NCBI GenBank assembly: GCA_034696485.1
Contig: JAQIWT010000422.1
Location: forward strand, 1 to 20,684
Reading direction: 5' to 3'
DNA length: 20,684 nt
Source of the DNA: Isohypsibius dastychi
Lineage: Eukaryota; Tardigrada; Eutardigrada; Parachela; Isohypsibiidae
The notes below the pieces were generated by a model that searched no databases, had not been told where the DNA came from, and worked only from the letters and a program-made list of their open reading frames with translations. The translations under genes and the position numbers were made by a program. Numbering within the stretch: position 1 is the first letter of the stretch; each line of letters opens with the position of its first letter. Shown one piece after another: positions 12,231 to 20,684 of this stretch.

Positions 12231-13272
12231 CCCACTGATCGATGAATGGAATTATTCCAATATTAAAAAGCGAGATGGAATGACGATGATGAGGACAAAA
12301 AACAAAGATGGCGTCCGAGATATCTCCTAGCTCTCGAATAATGCACGGCTTTCAGTTCAGGTCGAACGAGAATGAAAGTCGACTACTCCACTGACTCTCT
12401 GACTCGCCAATTGAATGAGATGAAGATCAAGATATGACGGCAATTTCGGGCCACTAGAAGATATCAGACACGCACTTTCCAATAACGCCAGCGAAAAACA
12501 AAAGATGCCATTTGATATTGAGAATGAGATCGATGGATGAAATATTATGTTGAGTGAGTGAAGAGCAGCAGCAACACTGGTAAGACAAGAAGCGAAGCAG
12601 CGATCCATTCATTCACCGTCAGAATATGTAGCCCCAAAAATGCGCCGCACGTAAATTGCTTTTGATCCGACCTGGCGTGAAACTTACGCGTTGCGCATCT
12701 TTCTCCGTACCAAAATAAGGCTCCTCCCCATTTGTTCATCTTCACCCAATTTCGAAAATATTACACCTGCCTTTGCAAATCTTGTCCATGCATGAACGCG
12801 TCCAAGTTTCTGAGGTCCATGAACGTATCAATTAAATTTTTAAGCTTATGATTCGGGTTTGCATAAAAAATGACCTACCATAGCAGTCTTAAGTGATTTT
12901 CGGCTTTCCGGCAGATTTCTTTTCCTAATAAGAGGTGGAAATAATTTTTCCCCGACACTTCCGTTGTTGCGGTAAATGACACACGTATCGCTGAAGAACA
13001 CATAAATTCGGGAGACTCATAAAGTTCACCAAAAAAGTCTGGACGGCGCAACCGGCACAAACAAAACACTTTTTTACCAAATCAGTCAGTTACGACGATC
13101 ACAAAATATCCCAGACTCATTTACTGTATTCACCAACTCCGGCCATGTATCCACAAAAACCCACACGGAAGCAGCACACTCACCGATTCTGAGCAAAAAT
13201 CAAACTCATAAAGCACAAGAAAGAGGGTGAGAAGAACCGCCATTCATCGTGTAATCTATTCGCGTAAAAGAA
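12231..13272. promoter_or_regulatory. Intergenic region upstream of CtBP
   Basis: About 1 kb between the Lunapark 3' end and the CtBP start, both on minus. It should include the CtBP promoter and 5'UTR. Two signals suggest a 5' intron: an acceptor-like cgatcag ending at 12235, just upstream of the start codon, and a GTAAGT donor at 12687-12682. The open frames here (12357-12608, 12545-12745, 12875-13069, all -) show no family resemblance. No RNA gene seen. Confidence 0.4.
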
Positions 13273-14784
13273 TTAGGAGACAGCTTGTTCTATCTCATTT
13301 TTATTGTTCAAGCTAGCTTCTCTGCTTCCCTCATCATCACTCTCAGCAACTCTGCGATTTTCCTCGACGGCTTCTTTGGACACTGACTTCGCCACTTCCG
13401 GTCGCGGTTGCTCCACTTGGAAGGTATAGGGAACTCTAACAGAGGCACGCTGCATTGTGGATGGGACTGGTATCACATTAGACGAATTCATAAGCTCATC
13501 GCTTTCATCCGAGGAAGAGGAACCAGACGAGTCGGATGCGGTGACTTTGGAGTTGTTAGTCACAGCAAGTGTGCTGAAAGACTTGTTTACGCTGACGTCT
13601 GGAGCATGAGAAATGACTGGTCGGGCTTTCCGCGGAGGATTCACAGCCTGGCATGAAAAACATCGAAATCCTAAAAACCACAAATGCGTCCACAAAAATG
13701 GATTAGTTCTCCTCCTGATTTATTTACCCGTATAATCAAACTCCTCCATCAAACAAAGTCCATTATGAGTTGAGCAAGCTCGGCAGATCAATGCCATCCT
13801 ATTCTCCGGACCATCTTTGACCACAAAGTCGAGAAGCCGATCAAATGCACCTCGATTTTCCAATAACGGCGCTCGTCCAATCGGGAACTGTCCTAAACCA
13901 ACGCTGTTGCCCCTAAGAAGCACGATGAATTATCATGTGAGGAAAATGCACTCTGCTAACGAAAAATGTAACCGGAAGTGAAGATTACCCTAGCGATTGT
14001 CGCTGATGGAGATTCTGACCACTTCGGCCCGGCTGGAAGTTCTTGACGGGGATTGTTGGAGGGAGAGATGTGACAGACTGCCGAGGTGCCATTGATGAAA
14101 TGGAAGTACGGGGGGATGGGGTCGGAGCCACTGGTTTCACGGGATGACTTTGAGGTCCTTCATATTTCTCGAGGATAATTTTAGCTTTATTGTACGGCTC
14201 ATTTTCACGCACATGATCCAGCAGCTTCTTCTTTTTCACACGAAGATCTTTGAGCTTTTCACGAGATTCACCGATGCTTCGGTTGAAATACCATGGAATC
14301 CAGCGTTGCAGAAAATAAATTCTACGGGAAGAAACAAATTGTTAAAATGAAGTTAAAAAGTGTCGATCTATTTCGTCGTTCAGGCAATTGGCCATTTGCA
14401 CTTACAACAGCACCGGTACTGTCCAGATTAGAACAAGCTGTGATATTTCCCAGTAAGTGTTACGGGGGAGAACGAATAAATGTAGAATGCCAGCAGAGGA
14501 AACATAGAGAAAAGTTGTGGCAAAGAGGAAGCTGGCCCACACTTTCTTCTCGCGACGTCTGTCCTGTTGAATATGCTCCTCCAGCTCTTTTACTTCCTTG
14601 TCAACACGGTCAAGTTTATCCAGTGCTGATTCATCCTCCTTTTCCTTCTATAACCAAATTAATTTAGTACACAACAAAAGTTTGTTCCTCAATCCCCATC
14701 CATCCCCGCTTCGGTCTGGAAAAGCACCAGACAACCGGATACCAGCTTCCCACTCACCCTGAATTTGGATAGAATATATCCCAT
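13273..14784 (-). CDS. lnp-1: Lunapark, ER three-way-junction zinc-ribbon protein
   Basis: Membrane protein that stabilises three-way junctions of the tubular ER network. Exons on minus: 14784-14758 (27 nt), 14647-14406, 14321-13989, 13912-13728, 13670-13273; 394 residues. It starts MGYILSKFR, with Gly2 placed for N-myristoylation as in vertebrate Lunapark. A coiled-coil-like LDRVDKEVKELEEH precedes two hydrophobic hairpin segments (about 46-69 and 78-97, the latter ending LIYFLQRW). Next comes a charged helix (SREKLKDLRVKKKK...KAKIILEKY) and a Pro/Ser-rich linker. The conserved C-terminal domain starts RGAFDRLLDFVVKDGPENR and forms a zinc ribbon with Cys244, Cys247, Cys266 and Cys269 (MALICRAC...FRCFSC), followed by NPPRKARP. 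The tail is acidic and Ser-rich, as in the vertebrate protein. The gene is transcribed away from the adam10 gene on its right. Confidence 0.94.
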
Positions 14785-15455
14785 TACGGATAAGATGGTC
14801 AGTAATATTTGCACCACCACGACCACGAATTCCCCGGAAAAAAAAAACTACAAATAAATAATCTGATGGAAAATCCTGGTTTTAGGGGTTGAAAGGTGGA
14901 ATTCGAGGGGGTGGGGCAACAAAGAACAACCCTCTCCACGCCCATGTAAGCAAGCTACGATATGTTTTTTGTTGCCCTTTTCTCGTGAACGCTTCTTCTT
15001 CCTTCTTCGAGTTTTTTGCACAGTCATCGTTAAGGATTGATCTTTAACAACGCTTACTTGTTTGATACTGTGGAAGCAAGAATCCGCTTTCAGCCCACCG
15101 TGGATTTATATTTGACTGTATCGCAGTTTCAGCAAAAAGCAAGGCTCTGCTGTTTTGAATCAGATTGGAATTGAATGGGCTGTGATGACTGGAGGAGCTC
15201 GTGGTCGTTGATTCACTCGAGAGAAAGTAGGTTAAAATTGTGATGGCTCATTTCCGGATCTCTCTCACTTGTGTTTTTTGTTCAGGATTATTCAGAAACG
15301 GAGCCTTTCTTTGTTTTCCAATCTATTCCAAACATGTTTGTGGAGGGATGAAAAATTTTGTGATCAAAGGAGTTGTTTGACGATTTCCATCAATCTGGAT
15401 TATGTCTTTCTTTTGATGCCGTTCGAGGAGAGTCTCTTTATTTGAGAGACCAGAG
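14785..15455. promoter_or_regulatory. Divergent promoter region between Lunapark and ADAM10
   Basis: 671 bp between two outward-pointing start codons. It contains A/T- and pyrimidine-rich blocks (around 14990-15020 and 15270-15320) but no recognisable coding exon or RNA. Core promoter elements could not be assigned with confidence. Confidence 0.4.
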
Positions 15456-18400
15456 ATGTCATGGGAAAAACTTTATCTTCGCTCTTTATTTGTCATCTTC
15501 ATTTATCTCCAGATTTGCACGGGTGAGTTATCATGAAGAATTCGGATATTTTATACAAATGCATATGGTGGAAGGTCTATCGGAATGTTGAAAGGGATAG
15601 CGAGCGAGGTTTTTTTCTCTAGGAAATAAATTGTTTCTTCTTTTGTTTGGTGAGAATCCCAATCTATTGATATAGAAAACATGAAAGTTTTTTTGACGTT
15701 CTTCCTCAGCTTGCACAGTTTGCCCTTTTATTTCTTGAAAACGTCTCGGAATGTCATTCATTTCCCCGTGATGGCTCAGCATTTTGCTCCGTCATCCACT
15801 ATAACATAGGAGAAACTACTTTCAAAATTTGTGATATTCAGGTGAATATCTCACTGATTCGCAAACAAAGACTTTTTATTCGGAATCATTTGATTCACTG
15901 GAGCCTACGCGCTTCGATTGCCCAACGTTTCAGGGTCACACCTTTTGCATCAGACATTTTCTGGTAATCTTTGATAGCGATAAAATCAACTATTTTTCTA
16001 GTTTCAAATGCTACGTAGAATTTCACATCCGGTCTCGACTTGAGTTAACAATGGAATTCTCCTAGACTTAAGTTGTAGGCTGTACAGAGTAATTGGTGCT
16101 TTATAATCATAATATATGCAGTCTGTTATTTTGTTTAGTCATCAGTTGTACCAAGAAAGAGAAAAAGAGGCTCGGTGATGAGATAAGATACTTCCGGCAT
16201 GCTGTACCGTTTCGCTCAAACTTTGACTGTTGTCCGTTCAAGGAGCTGTTAGGTTGCATTTTCGCCTCGCTTACTGAATCGCTAATTTGTTTCTTGTTGA
16301 TATTCAGTGTGCTGCTTAGGATCCGATCGACGGCGACTAAACCGGTTCATTGAACATTATGAAGGTTTAAAATATGATCATGAAGAGGTTCATAGCCGAT
16401 CACGCCGTTCAACAACGCTTGCCTTGGATGTCAAATTTTTCGCTCATTCACGGTATTGTTCGCTGGTTTCCTACTCTCCGTTGCTGTTGTCATCATTTTA
16501 TTATCATGATGCAGGAAGTTTCACCTGAGACTGTATCGCGATGATACGGCATTCACAAGTGACCATGTTGTCACAGATGGGAAAGGTCAAGAGATTGCGG
16601 TCGACTCGTCTTTTCTCTACGATGGTCATGTTGTTGGAGAGAAGGACTCGTATATTCATGGTGCTGTTCGAAATGGGGTATTCGAGGGGAAGATATACTT
16701 TGAGAATGATACGTTCGTTATCGAGCCCGCCAAATTGTGAGCACTCTTTCATCCAACATGATTCTCTTTTACGAAAAATATTTTTTTCAGGTATTTCAAC
16801 AAGTCGATGGACTTTCATTCCATAATATATTCAGAAAACGATGTCAACTTTCCTGACACCTTCAAATCGCCAGCAACAAATCATCATTATCATGCCAATC
16901 ATTCCCATTCAACTTCATGTGGTCTATCCGAATCAACGCGAAGTTGGATGCGTGAAGTGCAGCACTCGGGTGTGGATGACTCTGGTAGGATATCATCAAC
17001 AGATGCTTCCGCCGGTAGCGAGCGCCCATCTGCCAAATATAGCAAGGAGAATAATCTGGCGAGCTCAGGGAACCATCGAAGCAAGCGAGCGACTGATCAT
17101 GATAAAAATCGTCTTTGCAATCTCTACATTCAAACGGATAAGTTCTTATGGGATGCTGTTTATGAAAGAGAAAAAGATGACCAGCGAACGAGAGAAGAGA
17201 TCCTTTCCATGATATCCAGCCATGTTAAAGCCATTACGAGAATTTATGGAAATCACAAGTTTGGTGATATTGTTGGCATTCAGTTTGCTGTTCAACGGAC
17301 GACTATTAATGATTCAAGTAGCTGCGGTATGGATGACCGATCGCCGTTCTGTCAGAAATATCTGGATGTATCCAATCTTCTCAATGCGAACTCGATGACG
17401 GACCACTCGGCATTTTGTTTGGCTTTCCTCTTCACCTATAGAGACTTCTCCGGTGGGACTTTGGGACTGGCGTGGGTGGCTTCGGCTAATGGGCCATCAG
17501 GTGGCATTTGTGAGACGTATAAACGCTACACGGAGACATCCGGGGGAAAGCGAGTACAGAATTTGAAAAGTCTCAACACGGGAGTTATTACTTTTGTTAA
17601 TTATGGAATGCGGGTTGCACCGACCGTTTCACATTTGACGCTTGCACATGAAATAGGACACAATTTCGGCGCAGCGGTATGATGACTTTAAATTTTGCTG
17701 TAAAAATAGGTTTCTGCAATTGTTGTTGTTTTTTAATAGCACGATCCACCCAGCCCCATCTGTCAGCCAACAGATAAGGATCATGGGAACAATAATTTCA
17801 TCATGTACCCCAGCGCCACGGATGGATCCAAACCCAACAATGACAAGTTCAGCCCATGTAGTATTGAAAGTATGACAGCCGTCCTTAAGGCCGTTCTCAA
17901 CCAACTTAATGGCAAGAGGAACTGCTTTGTCCGTAAGTGTCTTTACGTTTTTGATGTCTCCGTGAAATTGACTTTGTCCAACCTGTAGCGAATGATTTGG
18001 CATATTGCGGCAATAAGATAACGGAGAAGGGCGAGGAATGCGATTGTGGATATAATCTGGATGAATGCAAGGAAAAGTGCTGTTATCCCCGTCAGCTGGA
18101 TGATGCATCCTTTAAGGAGGGAGCCAAAATGTGCACTTTGAGATATGATGCACAGATTGGTGGTCCGGTTCAATGTAGTCCGTCTCAAGGTACGCTTGTG
18201 TTTGGTTACAAAGTTGATATTGTGCTGTCTGATGGTTACCACATGGTAATTGCAGGCCCATGTTGCACAAAAGCATGCACATTCATCGCTTCACCATTCC
18301 AACCGGCATCACATCAATGTCGCGAACAAACTGAATGTACCGAAGCTTCCTATTGTAGCTCCGATAGCGCCAGCTGTCCGCATTCCAAACCTAAACCGGA

Positions 18401-19626
18401 TATTCTGCCCTGTGAGAACAACTCCAAAGTGTGCAGGGGTGGCGAATGCAATGCATCCATTTGTTTACTATTTGGAATGGAGCAGTGCTTTGTGACGGAG
18501 GATAAAGTGCCGAGAACCCGCGAGGGAAGGGAGTCCATGTGTTATGTAGCATGCCAGTTCAAAGGTACTGGTCAAACACCTATACTTCCCCTAGACCGTT
18601 GGAGTATTATCGGTTATTATTCGGTTGCAGATCAACCGGATTCGTGTCGCAGTACGAGTGACAAGGATTTCCCATTTAAGAACAAGTTTAATGTCAGTAT
18701 TAACGGTGGCATTCGCCTGCGTCCGGGAGCCCCTTGTAATAACTTCCGCGGATACTGTGATATATTCTTCAAATGCCGTCGTGTTGATGGTGATGGACCG
18801 CTTCGTCGTTTGACGACATCGCTATTTAGTCAGCAAGCTTTGCAAACTGCTGCCACCTGGATAACCGTAAGATTCTCCATGTTTTAGTGAGGAAGGAAGT
18901 AGTGTTGTGTTTCTATTGCTTGCAGACCTATTGGTGGGCTGTTATGTTAATCTCGATGGGTGTTTTGATATTCATGGGACTATTCATCAAATGTTGCGCC
19001 GTTCACACGCCCAGCTCAAACCCAAAGAAGCGTCCTCCTCGCCGGTTAGCTGATGATTGGCATTCCATTAGTTCGACATTGCGTCGAGTTGGGCGACATG
19101 TGAGTTATCTACCCGAAAGAAAAATGTTGGTTTTATGGTATTACAATAGTTGTATGTGTAGAGATCAGATGGTGTTCGTCGAGAACATCGAGATCGCGTG
19201 CCGCGCCATCGCGATCCCCGCCACGGTCGAGGTCGACGCCGACGAACTGATAATCCCACTGGATCATCTAGTATTCTGCCTTCAGCTCCGGGGGCAAGCC
19301 AATCGTCTATTCCACTAGTTGAAATTCACTCGGAAGCTCCTCCGTCTTACAGTCAAGTGATATCTGAGAATGGCGCTGGCCCTGTTAATACACCTCAACC
19401 TGTACACCCTGTTGCCAAAGGTCTACCGCCGCGAGGTCATCGAAAGCATCGCAAACCCAATACTGCTACATCTGCCCCACCGCTAGCCTCCTCTTCGCAG
19501 CCGGAAGCTGCTCAACTAGCAATGGACCAAATAACTCCGCTTTCATCGGGCATCAAGAGGACTGATCATGCTCCTCCCCCTCATCCCAAGCACAAAGATC
19601 GGAGCAAGAAGCCTGCAAAAAAGTAG
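15456..19626 (+). CDS. sup-17: ADAM10 / Kuzbanian / SUP-17 membrane metalloprotease
   Basis: Zinc sheddase that cleaves Notch and other surface proteins near the membrane. Ten exons: 15456-15522, 16308-16452, 16515-16736, 16791-17676, 17740-17932, 17989-18189, 18256-18564, 18631-18866, 18926-19099, 19162-19626; 965 residues, every phase consistent. The signal peptide lies in exon 1 ([11 protein letters not shown]). The prodomain starts [12 protein letters not shown]; Cys188 is a possible cysteine switch beside a His-rich stretch; a furin site RSKR (241-244) is followed by LCNLYIQTD. The protease has [12 protein letters not shown] with zinc ligands His431, His435 and His441, base Glu432 and the Met-turn NFIMY. 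The disintegrin and Cys-rich parts contain [18 protein letters not shown] and [18 protein letters not shown] segment (about 756-778) is followed by [12 protein letters not shown], as in ADAM10 rather than ADAM17. The cytoplasmic tail is about 185 residues, much longer than in human ADAM10, with an Arg-rich stretch and a PPSY motif (871-874). The 3' side of intron 1 has an alternative acceptor eight codons later. Confidence 0.96.
15523..16307 (+). other. Large first intron of the ADAM10 gene
   Basis: 785 bp between the signal-peptide exon (donor gtgagt) and the prodomain exon (acceptor attcag). It is more than ten times the typical intron of this gene. Open frames at 15531-15782 (-) and 16093-16353 (+) inside or overlapping it have no family resemblance. 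It may hold regulatory elements or an alternative first exon; nothing specific is visible. Confidence 0.55.
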
Positions 19627-20440
19627 TCCGGACTGAAAACTCTGTGGGTTTTTGATGATGTGACATGTTTCGCTGCTTTGATTTTCCTTAATGTATGAGA
19701 AACCGAATTGACGAGGATTTTGTTTTTATGCTTGTTGTCGGGTTGAGAATACAGTACAAGCATTGCACGTAACGCCGCCAACGTTTTAGACGTTTTTTGA
19801 CGCATAACTACCCATACCAAACAAACCAAGCAAACGACAAACGAACGTTGTTTTGGTTTGACTGGTCAATGGTCGAGCGTTCTGAAATTTGTATCTGTTC
19901 CACAAAAATGGAATTTGTGAAATCCCGACAGAAGAGGAGTTTTGTGTGAAGTGAGGAAACTAACAGGAAGTTGTCGACTAACTTTGGAAAACAGATAGAA
20001 AGAAACCGAACTAGGCTGAGATACTACAGTAGAATTTATTCTTGAATAGTTTTGTTCCTCTTTATTTTCTATTTTTTTCGGTGATTATTGGATCACCTCG
20101 CCGCATTAAAAAGTTGTGATCATTGTAAGAATGACAAGAATGGTACAACTAAATACCTGCAAGTTTGCCACCATAGACTTAACACAGGGGCCGTCCGGCA
20201 AGGGCGCCACTAATTTTCCTGACCGAAGTATGAGACAAGCTCAAGTTCCCATCCTGGAATATTATAGAGTAACATTTTACTCTTCAGTGCGAATTAATTT
20301 GAACCGATTCCAAAGAAACCAGAGTTTTTGTGAGCATTCAAAAAATGAGCTCTTGATTGGTTAATTGATTGAATCGACACTGTTTCTGCCTGACAGACGG
20401 CGCTGGCTTGCAGGCCATTGCCCGTTCCAAACCAAAACAT

Positions 20441-20492
20441 GTATTTTCAAGTATTGCAAGTATGCAAGTATTTTCAAGTATGCAAGTATTCT
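20441..20492 (+). repeat. Degenerate minisatellite with CAAGTAT core
   Basis: The heptamer CAAGTAT recurs five times in 52 bp with spacers of 1-4 nt (t/g, g, ttt, g). A larger period is visible, because TTTTCAAGTAT occurs twice. Confidence 0.8.
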
Positions 20493-20582
20493 CTTGTAGG
20501 GCGACTACCATGTTGACCAAATCGAACGAAAACCTGATATGCCCTCACCGGCAAGGGTGAGGACCAACAGTTTGATGAGTTA

Positions 20583-20684
20583 GGGGACATCCGGAAATAA
20601 CGTTACGCTAGAGGGGGGAGGGGGGTAGGCCGGACGCAAACGAAAACAAACTTAAAAACGGGGGGGGGGGGAGGGGGGGGGGGG
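20583..20684 (+). repeat. G-rich probable dispersed repeat running into the window end
   Basis: The stretch starting ggggacatccggaaataacg, followed by interrupted G-runs (20611-20625), a short A-rich segment and then 12 G, an A and 12 G (20660-20684), resembles a family of dispersed repeats with a 'cggaaataacgttacgct' head and long G-runs that I recall from other animal genomes. Only one end is present. Assignment is by remembered pattern only; the G-run may also mark a contig end. Confidence 0.4.

Larger units (their letters stand above)
19627..20684. other. 3' flank of ADAM10 and repeat-containing right edge
   Basis: Non-coding as far as I can see. The first part is the ADAM10 3'UTR; an ATTAAA at 20105-20110 is the best poly(A) signal candidate on +. 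The open frame 20116-20364 (+) shows no recognisable domain. From about 20440 the sequence turns repetitive: a degenerate CAAGTAT minisatellite, then G-rich DNA up to the end of the window. Confidence 0.5.

Noticed and set aside
12357-13069. Minus-strand open frames between CtBP and Lunapark, considered as 5' CtBP exons such as a THAP domain.
   Set aside because: None shows the C2CH pattern of a THAP domain, and CtBP is complete from the ATG at 12230.
13984-14667. Plus-strand open frames opposite Lunapark, up to 124 codons.
   Set aside because: They lie antisense to well-supported Lunapark exons and introns and have no family resemblance.
16093-16353. Hydrophobic plus-strand frame in ADAM10 intron 1 as an alternative signal-peptide exon.
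   Set aside because: It continues in the wrong frame into exon 2 and is interrupted by the strong acceptor at 16307; the exon at 15456-15522 gives a better signal peptide with correct phase.
20116-20364. 82-codon plus-strand frame downstream of ADAM10.
   Set aside because: No signal peptide, domain or splice-supported continuation; it probably lies in 3' flanking DNA.

Overview
The window is animal nuclear DNA from a compact genome. Eight protein-coding genes, all interrupted by GT-AG introns, lie in 20.7 kb. Most introns are 53-66 bp long, and the exons below join in frame at every junction. The protein set (endosomal Na+/H+ exchanger, chromodomain protein, CCAP-like neuropeptide precursor, Rad6-type E2 with an acidic tail, GRAM protein, CtBP, Lunapark, ADAM10), the short introns and the arthropod-like CtBP sequence point to an ecdysozoan. 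An enoplean (whipworm-like) nematode is my first guess. A tardigrade or another small-genome ecdysozoan cannot be excluded from sequence alone.

Layout, left to right. 1-1955 (-): 5' part of an NHE6/7/9 (nhx-5) type exchanger; its 3' end lies beyond the window. 1956-2742: divergent promoter region. 2743-3928 (+): small chromodomain protein with a long charged tail. 4817-5240 (-): two-exon secreted precursor holding a CCAP-like cyclic peptide, PFCNRYGGC, between dibasic sites; this is the most interesting locus. 5241-6377: apparently non-coding. 6378-7225 (-): five-exon UBE2A/B (RAD6, ubc-1) gene. 7226-8065: divergent spacer with a 17-G run. 8066-9296 (+): GRAMD2-like GRAM-domain protein with a C-terminal membrane anchor. 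9631-12230 (-): CtBP co-repressor, convergent with the GRAM gene. 13273-14784 (-): Lunapark. 15456-19626 (+): ADAM10/Kuzbanian/SUP-17 metalloprotease, divergent from Lunapark. 19627-20684: 3' flank ending in a degenerate minisatellite, a G-rich stretch that looks like part of a dispersed repeat, and a poly-G run at the window edge.

The genes do not form an operon or an obvious pathway. They are ordinary conserved metazoan genes with nuclear (chromodomain protein, CtBP, RAD6), endomembrane (NHE, Lunapark, GRAM protein), cell-surface (ADAM10) and secreted (CCAP-like) products. I see no tRNA, rRNA, CRISPR array or intact mobile element. All exon boundaries were worked out by hand from splice consensus, reading phase and remembered family similarity. 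They have not been checked against transcripts.
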